A stretch of DNA of 64,000 nucleotides from Allobosea sp. CS1GBMeth4 (GTDB lineage Bacteria > Pseudomonadota > Alphaproteobacteria > Rhizobiales > Beijerinckiaceae). Below the pieces are notes generated by a model. The model saw nothing but the letters and a program-made list of their open reading frames with translations. It did no database searches and was not told the DNA's origin. Positions 38,709 through 48,063 of this stretch are shown here, one piece after another. The stretch lies in the NCBI RefSeq assembly GCF_900185715.1, contig NZ_FYAS01000031.1, forward strand, positions 62,001 through 126,000. Reading direction: 5' to 3'. Made by a program: the position numbers and the translations under genes. Within the stretch, counting starts at the first letter, position 1. Every line of letters starts with the position of its first letter.

Positions 38709-39806
38709 ATGAAAATCGCCCAGATTGCCCCGCTCGCCGAATCCTGCCCGCCCAGGCTGTACGGAGGGACGGAACGGATCGTCTCCTACCTGACCGAGGA
38801 ATTGGTCCGCCAGGGACACGAGGTGACCCTGTTCGCCAGCGGCGACTCGATGACCCGGGCCGAGCTCGTCCGTTGCTGCGACATGGCCCTGAGATTGAAT
38901 CCGGCGGTCAAGGACCATCTGCCGTTCCACATCATGATGCTCGACGAGGTCCGGCGCCGGGCGGACGAGTTCGACGTCCTGCATTTCCACATCGAGCTTC
39001 TGCACTACCCGCTCATCCGCGACTTCGCCGATCGCACCGTCACGACCTTGCACGGCCGGCTCGACCTGCCCGATCTGAAGCCCTTCTACGCGGCCTTCCC
39101 GGAGATGCCGCTGGTCTCCATCTCGCATGACCAGCGCCGCCCTCTTCCCGACCATCTCAACTGGGCCGGCAATGTCCATCACGGCCTGCCGCGAGACCTG
39201 CTGCCCTTCAGGCCCGGGCCGCATGGCGACTACCTCGCCTTTCTCGGCCGCATCTCGCCGGAGAAGCGGCCGGACCGTGCCATCGAGATCGCTGCGCGCG
39301 CCGGGATGAAGCTCAAGATCGCGGCCAAGGTCGACAGGGTCGACCAGGCCTACTGGGACAGCACGATCGCCCCGCTGATCGCATCGCACCCGAATGTCGA
39401 GTTCATCGGCGAGATCGACGAGCCGCGGAAGGCCGAGTTTCTCGGTAATGCCCGCGCTCTGCTGTTTCCGATCGACTGGCCGGAGCCGTTCGGTCTCGTC
39501 ATGATCGAAGCCATGGCCTGCGGGACACCGGTGATCGCGTTCCGCAGCGGCTCGGTTCCGGAGGTGATCGACGACGGCCTGTCAGGCTACATCGTCGACA
39601 CCGTCGGCGATGCGGCGGAGGCGGTGGCTCGTCTGGATCAGCTCGATCGTGGTAGGGTGCGGGCGACCTTCGAGGAGCGCTTCACCGCCGAGCGGATGAC
39701 GCAGGATTATCTCGCGGTCTATCGCGACCTGCCGGGCGCGCGGACCCAGATGGCACCCGTCCGGCAGCGCCGCGGCCACGAGCTTCCTCTGCAGGTCGTC
39801 GCATAG
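38709..39806 (+). CDS. Glycosyltransferase family 4
   Basis: 365 residues of GT-B fold. The acceptor domain begins MKIAQIAPLAESCPPRLYGG with the glycine-rich loop of GT4; the donor domain holds FLGRISPEKRPDRAIEIA and the EX7E-type motif (PEPFGLVMIEAMACGTPVI). Cytoplasmic or membrane-associated. ATG 38709 gives the usual N-terminus; one at 38679 adds ten non-conserved residues. A glucan-debranching gene follows 13 bases after the stop, a pairing seen in other rhizobia, so together they may build or remodel a storage or stress glucan. Confidence 0.88.
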   Translation: MKIAQIAPLAESCPPRLYGGTERIVSYLTEELVRQGHEVTLFASGDSMTRAELVRCCDMALRLNPAVKDHLPFHIMMLDEVRRRADEFDVLHFHIELLHYPLIRDFADRTVTTLHGRLDLPDLKPFYAAFPEMPLVSISHDQRRPLPDHLNWAGNVHHGLPRDLLPFRPGPHGDYLAFLGRISPEKRPDRAIEIAARAGMKLKIAAKVDRVDQAYWDSTIAPLIASHPNVEFIGEIDEPRKAEFLGNARALLFPIDWPEPFGLVMIEAMACGTPVIAFRSGSVPEVIDDGLSGYIVDTVGDAAEAVARLDQLDRGRVRATFEERFTAERMTQDYLAVYRDLPGARTQMAPVRQRRGHELPLQVVA

Positions 39807-39819
39807 AGGCGGATCGGAT

Positions 39820-42033
39820 ATGCAGCCACTCGGCGCCGAAGCCATACCGCACGCACCCGCGCCGGCGGGAGGCGAAGCGGCCCACCAGGTTCAGTTCTTC
39901 ATCCCCGCCACCGCCTCGCTTCAGGAGCGCCGGCCGCGGACGCTGAAGCACGACGACAGCTTCGCCGTCTTCGATCACAATGGCGACGCCCTCTCGGGGC
40001 CCGGCAGCCCCGAGGGCATCTTCTACCGCGATACCCGGCATCTGTCGCATCTCTACCTGACGATCGAGGGCCGGCGCCCGATGCTGTTGTCGTCGACGAT
40101 GCGCGACGACAACGCGACCCTGACCTGCGACCTCACCAATCCCGATCTCTATGAAGATGGCCGGCTCAAGCTCGAGCATGACCTCATTCATGTGCGTCGC
40201 TCGCGCTTCCTCTGGAAAGCGGCGTGCCTCGAGCGCCTCGTCGTGCGGAACTACGACGAACGTCGCCGGCGGATCTCGCTGGAGATCGCCTTCGAGGCCG
40301 ATTTCGCCGATCTGTTCGAGGTGCGCGGCACGCGGCGCGCCCGCCGCGGCGAGAAGCACCCGCCGAGGCTGGCCGCCGGCCGGGTGACCCTCGGCTATAC
40401 CGGTCTCGACGGCAACCACCGGGTCACGACCCTGTCCTTCGAGCCGGCGCCGGCGCAACTCGCCGGGAATCGCGCGGTCTTCAGCTTCGATCTGGAACCG
40501 GGGGAGGCGCGGTCCCTGTTCGCGGAGATCAGTTGCGGCGCGGAGGAGGCGGATCATTCGCCGCGCCGCGCCTTCTTCGTCGCGCTGCGGGATGCGCGGC
40601 GCGCGCGGCGGGCTTCTGCCGCTCTGGCGGCCTCGATCACGACCTCGAACGAAGTCTTCAACGAGGGGGTGCGGCGAAGCATCTCGGACCTCTACATGCT
40701 GGTCACCGAGACGCCCGAGGGCTCCTACCCCTATGCCGGCATACCCTGGTTCAGCACGGTGTTCGGCCGCGATGCGCTGATCACGGCGCTCCAGACGCTG
40801 TGGTTCGACCCTTCGATCGCCCGCGGCGTGCTTCGCCATCTCGCCGCCAACCAGGCCAGGGCGCAGGATGCCGTGGCCGATGCCGAACCGGGCAAGATCC
40901 TCCACGAGGTCCGCTATGGCGAGATGGCCGAGCTCGGCGAGGTGCCGTTCCGCCGCTATTACGGCAGCGTCGATTCCACGCCGCTCTTCGTGATGCTCGC
41001 CGGCGGCTACCTGCGCCGCACCGGCGATCTAGCCACCCTGCGCCAGCTCTGGCCGAGCATCCAGGCGGCGCTCGGCTGGATCGAGCATCATGGCGACCGC
41101 GATGGCGACGGCTTCGTCGAATATGGCCGGCAGACCATCGAGGGCCTGGTCAATCAGGGCTGGAAGGACAGCCATGATTCGGTCTTTCACAGCGACGGCA
41201 CCCTGGCGCGCGGACCGATCGCGCTGGCCGAGGTCCAGGCCTATGTCTACGCCGCCTGGCTTGCGGCCGGCGATATCGCCGGCCGCCTCGGCCATCCCGG
41301 TGAGGCCACGCGCTATCGCGAGCGGGCCGAGGCGTTGCGCGCCGCGTTCGATAGGACCTTCTTCGACGAGGCGCTCGGCACCTATGTGCTCGCCCTCGAC
41401 GGCGAGAAGCGGCCATGTCGTGTCCGGACCTCGAATGCGGGGCACGCGCTGGCGACCGGCATCGCCTATCCGGAGCGGGCGGGCTCGGTCGTCCGGACCC
41501 TGATGGCCGGGGATTCGTTCTGCGGTTGGGGCGTACGCACCGTCGCCTCCGGCGAGGCCCGCTACAATCCGATGAGCTATCACAACGGCTCGGTCTGGCC
41601 GCACGACAATGCGCTCATCGCGGCGGGCTTCGCCCGCTACGGCTTCCGCCACGAAGCCGCGCGCGTCTTCGAAGGGCTCCATGCAGCCTCGACCTATATC
41701 GATCTGCATCGCCTGCCGGAGCTGTTCTGCGGCTTCCGGCGCCGGCGCGCCCAAGGTCCGACCTTCTATCCCGTCGCCTGCGCCCCGCAGGCCTGGGCCG
41801 CGACCGCGCCCTTGTTCATGCTCCAGTCGAGCATTGGTCTCGGCTTCGACCCCGAGCGGGGCCAGATCCTCTTCGAACAGCCCGTCCTGCCCGGCTTTCT
41901 GGACCAGGTCGTGCTCGACAATCTCACGGTGGCGGGCAACGCGGTGGCGGTGTCGCTCAGGCGTTCCGGATCGCAGGTCGTGGTGGAGGTCCTGAAGCGC
42001 AGCGGCCCCGTCGGCGTGCTGGTCGTCCACTGA
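39820..42033 (+). CDS. Amylo-alpha-1,6-glucosidase-type glycogen debranching protein
   Basis: 737 residues. An N-terminal domain (about 25-225, starting LKHDDSFAVFDHNGDALSG) matches the bacterial GDE_N_bis domain and the C-terminal alpha/alpha toroid (about 270-720) matches the amylo-alpha-1,6-glucosidase group, with YPYAGIPWFSTVFGRDALI, GWKDSHDSVFHSDG and NPMSYHNGSVWPHDNALI. No signal peptide, so cytoplasmic. It would release branches from glycogen-like glucan or process a glucoside made by its glycosyltransferase neighbour. True substrate specificity is not evident from the sequence. Confidence 0.9.
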   Translation: MQPLGAEAIPHAPAPAGGEAAHQVQFFIPATASLQERRPRTLKHDDSFAVFDHNGDALSGPGSPEGIFYRDTRHLSHLYLTIEGRRPMLLSSTMRDDNATLTCDLTNPDLYEDGRLKLEHDLIHVRRSRFLWKAACLERLVVRNYDERRRRISLEIAFEADFADLFEVRGTRRARRGEKHPPRLAAGRVTLGYTGLDGNHRVTTLSFEPAPAQLAGNRAVFSFDLEPGEARSLFAEISCGAEEADHSPRRAFFVALRDARRARRASAALAASITTSNEVFNEGVRRSISDLYMLVTETPEGSYPYAGIPWFSTVFGRDALITALQTLWFDPSIARGVLRHLAANQARAQDAVADAEPGKILHEVRYGEMAELGEVPFRRYYGSVDSTPLFVMLAGGYLRRTGDLATLRQLWPSIQAALGWIEHHGDRDGDGFVEYGRQTIEGLVNQGWKDSHDSVFHSDGTLARGPIALAEVQAYVYAAWLAAGDIAGRLGHPGEATRYRERAEALRAAFDRTFFDEALGTYVLALDGEKRPCRVRTSNAGHALATGIAYPERAGSVVRTLMAGDSFCGWGVRTVASGEARYNPMSYHNGSVWPHDNALIAAGFARYGFRHEAARVFEGLHAASTYIDLHRLPELFCGFRRRRAQGPTFYPVACAPQAWAATAPLFMLQSSIGLGFDPERGQILFEQPVLPGFLDQVVLDNLTVAGNAVAVSLRRSGSQVVVEVLKRSGPVGVLVVH

Positions 42034-42053
42034 GCGGCGGCGCGCAAGCCGCC

Positions 42054-43286
42054 TCAGCTCCCGCCGGCCGAACGCAGCCCCCTCGTCAGAGGCAGCGCCA
42101 GGCCGCACAGCGCGGCCATCGCGAAGAAGGCTGTGGCGCCGTAGCGGGCATAAAGCACGCCGGCTGCGAGCGTCAGCAGTGCCGTCGCCGCACCGGACGC
42201 CACGGCATAGACCGCCTGTCCCGTGGCGGCGAGTTCCGGCGGCACGCTCTGCGTCAGGATCCGGATGCAGGCGAGGTGCAGCAGGGCGAAGGTCGCTCCG
42301 TGGAACGGCTGCACCAGGGCGAGGACCAGCGGATCGGCCGTCAGCGCCATGATGCTCCACCGCGCCAGCCCGGCGAGGGCGGCGATGGCAGCCGCGGCGG
42401 CCGGGCCGACGCGCGCGACCAGGGGCGGGCCGACGACGAAGAACACGATCACCTCCGCCGCGACCGACAGCGACCACAGCAGGCTCGCCGTGCCCGGGCC
42501 GATGCCGGCCGCAGTCCAGCGGATCACCGCAAAGGCGTCGTGCATGGCGTGGCTGCCCAGGATCAGCGCAACAACCAGCAGAAGGCGGCGGAACACGGCG
42601 ATTCGCATGAGCGCCGAGAAGCCGCCTTCGGGCGAAGCCGGGTCCTGCGCTGCCGGTCGCCGGTCGGATGGGGTGTCCGGGACCAGAAGCACCGCGAAGG
42701 CCGACACGACGAGCAGCCCCGCATGAAGCAGGACGATGGAGGTCAGCCCGATCGCGCCGACCATCTGCCCGGCGAGCAGCGTTCCGATGATGAAGGCCGC
42801 CGAGCCGGTGCCGCGGACCCAGCCATACTCGAAGCGCCTGGACCGGCCGTCTCCTGGCGCGACCGCCGCGCGCGAGGCCAGCGCATCCGCCAGGGTGGTG
42901 GTCGGCGCGAGCGCGGCCGCATGGAAGAGGCTGAACAGAAGCAGCGGCAGCAGGCCTCCGGCGGTCGCCAGGCCGAACGCGACCAGGCCTGCGATGCCGA
43001 GGCAGCTGGCGAGCACCATCCGCCGTGCCCTCCGCCGGTCGGCGATCCGTCCCGCTGCCGGGCCGGACACCAGCCGCACCGCCGTGCCGAGGGCGAGGAG
43101 CAGGCCGAGCTCTTCCGAAGCGACGCCGCGCGTCTCGAAATAATGCGGCCAGAACGGCGACGCCACGCCGAAGGCGGCATAGATCAGCGCATAGAGCAGG
43201 ACGAAGCCCGCCAGCAGGTCGCGGTTTACCCCACCTCGCCGATCCTGACCCGCCACGACGCGCTCCAACCGGCAGGTCGGCGTCAT
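42054..43286 (-). CDS. MFS transporter, HcaT/YcaD-like (MFS_1_like)
   Basis: 410 residues with twelve hydrophobic segments and a soluble loop between helices 6 and 7. The N-terminal GFVLLYALIYAAFGVASPFWPHYF resembles the 3-phenylpropionate permease group. Conserved GPAAGRIADRR occurs between helices 2 and 3. The first ATG at 43286 adds about 20 polar residues before helix 1; a GTG at 43256 is another possible start. It lies 144 bases downstream of a DUF1254 gene on the same strand. The substrate is unknown. Confidence 0.8.
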   Translation of the reverse strand: MTPTCRLERVVAGQDRRGGVNRDLLAGFVLLYALIYAAFGVASPFWPHYFETRGVASEELGLLLALGTAVRLVSGPAAGRIADRRRARRMVLASCLGIAGLVAFGLATAGGLLPLLLFSLFHAAALAPTTTLADALASRAAVAPGDGRSRRFEYGWVRGTGSAAFIIGTLLAGQMVGAIGLTSIVLLHAGLLVVSAFAVLLVPDTPSDRRPAAQDPASPEGGFSALMRIAVFRRLLLVVALILGSHAMHDAFAVIRWTAAGIGPGTASLLWSLSVAAEVIVFFVVGPPLVARVGPAAAAAIAALAGLARWSIMALTADPLVLALVQPFHGATFALLHLACIRILTQSVPPELAATGQAVYAVASGAATALLTLAAGVLYARYGATAFFAMAALCGLALPLTRGLRSAGGS

Positions 43287-43430
43287 CGCCGGGCGCCCTG
43301 CTGACCTGCCCCTGCGTGATGAAACGCCGCCGGGGCCGTTCCGGTTGCGCCGGCGAACGACGCCGGCCTCCGGACGGTCAGCCGAGGTCGACGGCGCGCC
43401 CGCCAGGACCCTCGCTCGAGCCGGCCGGTG

Positions 43431-44465
43431 CTATCTCGCGACGGCAGCCGGGAAGGTCCAGGTCCCGTTCAGGATCTCCGCACGGGGACGATAGAGCCGG
43501 ACCATGTAGTTCCAGCCTTCCATGATCGGCAGGCAATTGGGAATCGTGCCGTCGCAGCCGCCGAACTGGATATCGAAGCTGCCGTCGGCGCTTTTCCTGG
43601 CGGTGATGCTGTTGAGCGAATAGGCGCCGAGTTCGTTCTTCTCGAAGAAGCCGTCCTTGTTGTAGAGGCTGACCGACCAGAAAGCGTCGACCGGCACGCT
43701 CGCCGGTACCTTCAGGCCGTAGACCGTCCTGCCGTCGTTCTTCTCGGGGACGACATTGAGGTAGACGGCCTCCTTGTCGGGGTTGCCGCCCCAGCCCGAG
43801 GCGGCGCCGAGCAGGAAGCGGACCGGGTCGACCTCCGCCCGCGTGCCGAACATCCGGTTCTTGTCGGGCAGGGTATCGCTGAGCGCGATCAGCAGGTCGC
43901 GGACCTTCTTCTGGCTGGTCTGGTCCCAGGCCGGGATCTCGAACTTGCCCGGCCCGCCCGGCTGCTCGACCTTGATCGCGTCCTGCACCGCATGGGCCTG
44001 CTTCATGTCGTCCTTGTCGGCCGGATCGGCCAGCGTGCGGAACGCCACGGCCACATAGCGCGTGCCGACGGTGTCGCGCGTCAGGGTGTAGCGGCCCGGC
44101 TTGTAGGCGACCCGATGAGTGTACTGATCCTCGTCGAACACCTGCATCGAGATGAAGCGTCGGCCCGCATCGGGGATCGTGATCGTGACCGGCCCGGCAT
44201 CGAGATCGAACACCGCCGACGAGTAGAGGGTGTCGCGGTTGAGGCGGATCACGGTCTGCTTGTCGAGTGGTGCCGGCTCGCGCGTGTGGTCGAACTTGCC
44301 GAAGCCGCCATTCCTGACGATGCCGGCGAAGTAGAGATCCGATTCCGCGCGCGCGAAGTTATCGACCGTGACCGGGACGGGCTTCGGCTGGGGAGCAGCC
44401 TGCGCATGAGCGGCCGCGACAGGGCCGAGCACGGCCAGGACCGCCAGTGAGAGGAGCTGCTTCAT
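43431..44465 (-). CDS. DUF1254/DUF1214 domain protein, exported
   Basis: 344 residues. A signal peptide (MKQLLSLAVLAVLGPVAAAHA) is followed by a DUF1254-like half (TVDNFARAESDLYFAGIVRN, then IRLNRDTLYSSAVFDLDAG) and the DUF1214 half (AFWSVSLYNKDGFFEKNELG). These domains are common in proteobacteria, often in pairs, with no proven biochemical role. AAGGAAG precedes ATG 44465. The next gene upstream is a second, longer paralogue on the same strand 68 bases away, so they are probably co-expressed. Confidence 0.85.
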   Translation of the reverse strand: MKQLLSLAVLAVLGPVAAAHAQAAPQPKPVPVTVDNFARAESDLYFAGIVRNGGFGKFDHTREPAPLDKQTVIRLNRDTLYSSAVFDLDAGPVTITIPDAGRRFISMQVFDEDQYTHRVAYKPGRYTLTRDTVGTRYVAVAFRTLADPADKDDMKQAHAVQDAIKVEQPGGPGKFEIPAWDQTSQKKVRDLLIALSDTLPDKNRMFGTRAEVDPVRFLLGAASGWGGNPDKEAVYLNVVPEKNDGRTVYGLKVPASVPVDAFWSVSLYNKDGFFEKNELGAYSLNSITARKSADGSFDIQFGGCDGTIPNCLPIMEGWNYMVRLYRPRAEILNGTWTFPAAVAR

Positions 44466-44533
44466 GATCGCTTCCTTGTGTCTGGTGATGGGGATGGGGC
44501 GGGCGGGGATCCGGGCCGAGGGGGCCGCGCGGA

Positions 44534-45967
44534 CTACGCCGCCCGCACGAGCGGCGGCTGCTTCCAGCGGCGGTCCAGCGCCTCGGGCTTGGGCCAGTAG
44601 AGGCGCAGCGTCGTCCAGAACGGCCCGGCGGGCACCGGCAGCCAGTTCGCCTCGCGCTCCGGTCCCGGGGAATCGTGCTGGAGATGGAGCGTCACCAGCC
44701 CGTCCGGATCCCGCTTCAGCGAGGGCAGCATCGGCGAGTTGATGAGGTAGCGGTTGAGCACATTCGCCGAGAGCAGGCTCTGCGGCAGCTCGTAGACGGT
44801 GAGCGACCAGAAAGCGTTGACCGGGAACGAGCGCTTCGGATCGAAGCGCAGCGTATAGCGTCCGTCGCGGCCGTTCAGCGCCTTGCCGGCGGAATCGTTG
44901 TAATAGAAGGGGTAGAGCGCTTCTTCCTTCGAGTTGCCGTAGATGCCCAGCGCGGCCGAGGCCATGCGGATCATGTAGTCGTTCTTCAGGAAGCTCCGCG
45001 TTCCGAATCCCTCCGCCGCGGTGCGCCGGCCGGTGTCGAGCTCGCCGGCCTTGAAGGCGGCGAAGGCCTTCCAGGCGTCGGCCATGCCGTCCTCGAGCAC
45101 CTTGCGCCGCTCGGGCGCGAGGCTGGCGGCATCCAGGACCTTGCCCGGCTCGATGCCGATGCGGGCGAAGCGCTGACGTAGGGCCCGCTCGGACGGGTGT
45201 ATCGGGCAGAATTGCAGGATGAAGCCCAGGATCTGAAAGAACTCGGCCGAATTGCGCTGCTTCTCGGGCGGGGGCGGCCGGGGAAAGTCGATGGCGGGCG
45301 CTGCTGCCGGCGCCGGCTCGCCGAGAAATTGCGAGAGCGGCTGCACCTTGTAGCCAGCCTGGATCGCCTTGACCTTCTCGATGTCGGAGGGCTCGAACAG
45401 CTGGGTCCGGTAGAGCACGAAGGCGAACTGGGTCTCGCAGCGGATGACGCGCTTCACGCCGGGCGGCCTGCGGCCCGTCCAGCCCGGGCCGGCGAGCAGG
45501 AAGCTGCCGGCTTCGTTGCCGGTGGCGCGGCTGCCGACATAGGCGAAGTTGAAGGTGTACTGGTCGATGAACTGGAGCGAGTAGTAGCGGCCCGCCTCGA
45601 CGGCGGGAACGGAGATCACCAGCGGCTCGGCACGCAGGTCGGCGCCGATATAGGAATAGGGCGTGTCCGAGTTCGGCGTCTGGATCGCCTTGTCCTCGGG
45701 CGTATAGACGCGCGCCGTGTTGGCGATCACATTCCACGGCGCCTTGAATTCGGGGCCGCCGCGATCCGCGAAGTACGAATACTGGATGCGGTAATTGTCG
45801 ACGAGCGGGAAGCCCCAGATCGTCGCCTCCTTCGCGATCGCGCGCAGCGCTCCAGCTTCGGCGGCTTCGGCGGAAGGGCTCGCGGCCGGGCCGAGCGCGG
45901 CGCCCGCTCCGATGCCCGCGAGCGATGCGAGCAGGGCTCGCCTGCTGATGGAGAGGGGGCTTGCCAT
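44534..45967 (-). CDS. DUF1254/DUF1214 domain protein, Tat-exported
   Basis: 477 residues. The N-terminus LSISRRALLASLAGIGAGAA contains a twin-arginine motif followed by a hydrophobic stretch, indicating Tat export of a folded, possibly cofactor-bearing protein. The DUF1254 half is clear (FPLVDNYRIQYSYF, then TPNSDTPYSYIGADLRAEP and YSLQFIDQYTFNFAY) and the DUF1214 half carries NAFWSLTVYELPQSLLSANV. ATG 45967 has a GAAGAAG site at good spacing; an ATG six bases upstream is too close to it. Two DUF1254 paralogues and a beta-barrel gene form one minus-strand group, suggesting an envelope function. Confidence 0.85.
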   Translation of the reverse strand: MASPLSISRRALLASLAGIGAGAALGPAASPSAEAAEAGALRAIAKEATIWGFPLVDNYRIQYSYFADRGGPEFKAPWNVIANTARVYTPEDKAIQTPNSDTPYSYIGADLRAEPLVISVPAVEAGRYYSLQFIDQYTFNFAYVGSRATGNEAGSFLLAGPGWTGRRPPGVKRVIRCETQFAFVLYRTQLFEPSDIEKVKAIQAGYKVQPLSQFLGEPAPAAAPAIDFPRPPPPEKQRNSAEFFQILGFILQFCPIHPSERALRQRFARIGIEPGKVLDAASLAPERRKVLEDGMADAWKAFAAFKAGELDTGRRTAAEGFGTRSFLKNDYMIRMASAALGIYGNSKEEALYPFYYNDSAGKALNGRDGRYTLRFDPKRSFPVNAFWSLTVYELPQSLLSANVLNRYLINSPMLPSLKRDPDGLVTLHLQHDSPGPEREANWLPVPAGPFWTTLRLYWPKPEALDRRWKQPPLVRAA

Positions 45968-46091
45968 GATCATCTTCTTCCGCGGAGGGGCCGGACGGGT
46001 CGGAATGGGTCGGCGATCACGCCTGACGGCGGCGCGAGCAGACCCGGCGGGGGGAAGCGGTCGGGCATCGGCATGATGGCCAGGCGCGCCG

Positions 46092-46877
46092 TCAGAACCG
46101 GTAGCTCGCGGCCAGGATCGGGCCGTGCATGGTCGTGTCGTAAAGGAAACGGCCCTTGCGGTAGTCGACATGCAGGGCCCGGTAGCCGGCGTGGAGCGTC
46201 CAGCTCTCGTTCCAGCGGTAGTTCACGGTACCGAGCGCCTGCCATGTCAGCCGCGAGCCGGCATCGAAGCCCCCGACATCTCCGATCAGGGTCACGCTCC
46301 ACGGCCCGCCGAGGCGCGCGATCAGCCGGCCGGCCAGCACCGGATCGAGCCAGCTCTCCGCCTCGGAATGCGTGAGGGCGAGGTTCAGCGCGCCCGGGCC
46401 GATCGTCAGGCGGTTGTCGAGATTCCAGAAGCGCAGGCCGGCACCGAGATCGATGTCGAAGGTCGCGTCGCTGTGAACGCGATAGAGCGCGGAAGCCTGA
46501 ATGGTCACGGTTTGGGAACGCAGCTTCACCGTCGAAAAGAAGGGGCCCGGCAGTGTCGCGCCCGAGGTCATCTGCGAGACCATCACGTCGGCGATGAGGC
46601 CCCAGTTGCCGAGCCGCATCTCGGCGACGCCCATCACCCCGCCGTTGAAGTCCTTCAGGATGTCGCCGAAGCTGAGATCGACCTTTGCCGCGGGCAGCGG
46701 CGGCAGCGTCGAGGCGCGTCCGTGCAGCGCCGAGGCCCAGCCATAGCCGGTGAAGGAGAAGCTCGGGCCGCTGGCCGGAGCGAGCGGGGACGGTTGGTTG
46801 GCCGCGGGCGGCACGTCGGCGGCCGCGGCCGGAGACCCGCCGATCAGGACCGCCGTGACGGCGACAATCAGCTTCAT
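46092..46877 (-). CDS. Outer-membrane beta-barrel protein
   Basis: 261 residues. A signal peptide (MKLIVAVTAVLIGGSPAAAA) is followed by alternating hydrophobic/polar strands and a C-terminal Phe after YRF, the recognition signal for the outer-membrane assembly machinery. Segments such as FSFTGYGWASAL, LGAGLRFWNLDNRL and WTLHAGYRALHVDY are typical strand-turn units of small eight-stranded barrels. GGAGG lies upstream of ATG 46877. It is the first gene of the group with the two DUF1254 genes. No substrate or function is evident. Confidence 0.8.
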   Translation of the reverse strand: MKLIVAVTAVLIGGSPAAAADVPPAANQPSPLAPASGPSFSFTGYGWASALHGRASTLPPLPAAKVDLSFGDILKDFNGGVMGVAEMRLGNWGLIADVMVSQMTSGATLPGPFFSTVKLRSQTVTIQASALYRVHSDATFDIDLGAGLRFWNLDNRLTIGPGALNLALTHSEAESWLDPVLAGRLIARLGGPWSVTLIGDVGGFDAGSRLTWQALGTVNYRWNESWTLHAGYRALHVDYRKGRFLYDTTMHGPILAASYRF

Positions 46878-47261
46878 GCCCTGGTGTCCTCCATGATCGT
46901 CCGCTCGGGCGTTGCTTCGAAGACGAGGCGGATCCGAGCCGCCCATTCCGTCGCGGCTTGCCGCTCTCGTCATTGCGCCCGCCCGGGCCGCCGCTGGCGG
47001 CCCGGTTCGGCTCGCCTGCCGCTAATGCCTTGGGCTTCTGCCGAGTAGAGGCGGAGATTTGCGATGAAGGAACAGCCCGGCGAAGCAGGAAGCTATTTCG
47101 TCTCCTCATCCTTACTCCAAGTTTTCTTATATATGTAAAGATCTACTCGGTCGGCGGCATTGAAAGTCGGCATCGGTCGACATCTGCGTTGCACTAGCGG
47201 GTAGTATGGTCGCTCCTGAAATCGTATTTTGTCCCGAATCGGACAAAGTTGGAGTTTTTTC
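46878..47261. other. 384-base divergent promoter region with an AT-rich block
   Basis: This space separates the beta-barrel gene (minus) from the Crp-type regulator (plus). From about 47095 to 47261 the base composition falls well below the surroundings, including TTTTCTTATATATG near 47118-47131. It is likely to hold promoters for both directions. The only clear structured element is the dyad at 47228-47247. The segment 46878-47090 is GC-rich and shows no gene with a credible start. Confidence 0.5.
47228..47247 (+). promoter_or_regulatory. Perfect dyad TTTGTCC-N6-GGACAAA, candidate operator
   Basis: TTTGTCC (47228-47234) and GGACAAA (47241-47247) are exact inverted repeats with a 6-base spacer, ending 14 bases before the start of the Crp-type gene. 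Dimeric Crp/Fnr proteins bind dyads of this size, so it may be the binding site of the encoded regulator (autoregulation). It is not a classic FNR (TTGAT-N4-ATCAA) or CRP site. Confidence 0.6.
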
Positions 47262-47951
47262 ATGGGGCAAGTCGGCAGGGCGCGTGCCGAGCAGATCATG
47301 AGCGAGCGTGGCTGGCTGCCCTTGCTGCCGGAGGCGTTCCGGGCCGACGTGCTGCGGCGTTCGGTCCTGCTGCATTTCGCGCCGGGCGAGACGGTGTTTC
47401 GCCTCGACGATCCCGCCGGCGGGGTTTACGGGCTCGTGGCGGGCACCGTCAGCGTCAGCCTCGCCCCGGCCGGCGCGACGCCGCGCCTGATCCTTTTGGG
47501 CGTGCCGGGTCACTGGACCGGCGAGGGCTGCTTTCTCACGCGCAAGCCGCGCAGGGCCGAGATGAAGGCCGTCGTCGAGACGACGATGCTGCATCTCCCC
47601 CTCGCGGCGATGGACCAGATGGCCGCGCGCGATCCGGCGGTGGTGCACCATGTCTCGCTCTTGCTGATGATGACGGTCGAGTTCCTGTTCCGTGTGATCA
47701 ACGATCTGCAGAAGCCGGAGGCGGACCGGCGGATCGCCTCGGTGCTTCAGCGCACGACCTGGATCGGGGAAGCGCCGATCCCGCTGACGCAGAGCGAGGT
47801 CGGCGTCATGGCGAACGCCTCGCGCAAGCAGGTCAACGCCGCCATCAGACGCTTCTCCGAGGCCGGCTGGCTGACCAATACCTACCGCTCGATCGACATC
47901 ACCGACCCGGCAGCGCTCCGCCGCTTCGCCGATGGGGACGGCTCCGATTGA
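47262..47951 (+). CDS. Crp/Fnr-family transcriptional regulator
   Basis: 229 residues. The N-terminal cyclic-nucleotide-binding-type barrel covers about 18-120 (SVLLHFAPGETVFRLDDPAGGVYGLVAG in parts), a dimer helix follows at about 125-150 and the winged helix at about 160-220, with the recognition helix region LTQSEVGVMANASRKQVNAA. It lacks the four Cys of FNR, so the signal is not an iron-sulfur cluster in that manner, and the usual cAMP phosphate-binding motif is not clear. ATG 47262 follows TTGGAG by 7 bases. It is divergent from the beta-barrel/DUF1254 genes, its likely targets. Confidence 0.88.
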   Translation: MGQVGRARAEQIMSERGWLPLLPEAFRADVLRRSVLLHFAPGETVFRLDDPAGGVYGLVAGTVSVSLAPAGATPRLILLGVPGHWTGEGCFLTRKPRRAEMKAVVETTMLHLPLAAMDQMAARDPAVVHHVSLLLMMTVEFLFRVINDLQKPEADRRIASVLQRTTWIGEAPIPLTQSEVGVMANASRKQVNAAIRRFSEAGWLTNTYRSIDITDPAALRRFADGDGSD

Positions 47952-48063
47952 TCGCGAAGGTCCCCGCGGCTCTCGCCCGATGCCGGCTCCGGTTGCGGCG
48001 ATCTTTCCGGCCGTCGCGGCCGCGGGCGCCGGCGTTGGCTGCCGCCGCCCGCGATCGCTCGGC

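Noticed and set aside
43431-45737. Single 768-codon frame covering both DUF1254 genes
   Set aside because: Only the part after 44465 is a real gene in that frame; the upstream part is an Arg/Ala-rich shadow of the longer DUF1254 gene.
45970-47109. Minus-strand frame starting MRRRNSFLLRR with a possible ribosome site upstream of the barrel gene
   Set aside because: It overlaps the barrel gene in another frame, has no fold-like composition, and the barrel gene has its own good start at 46877.
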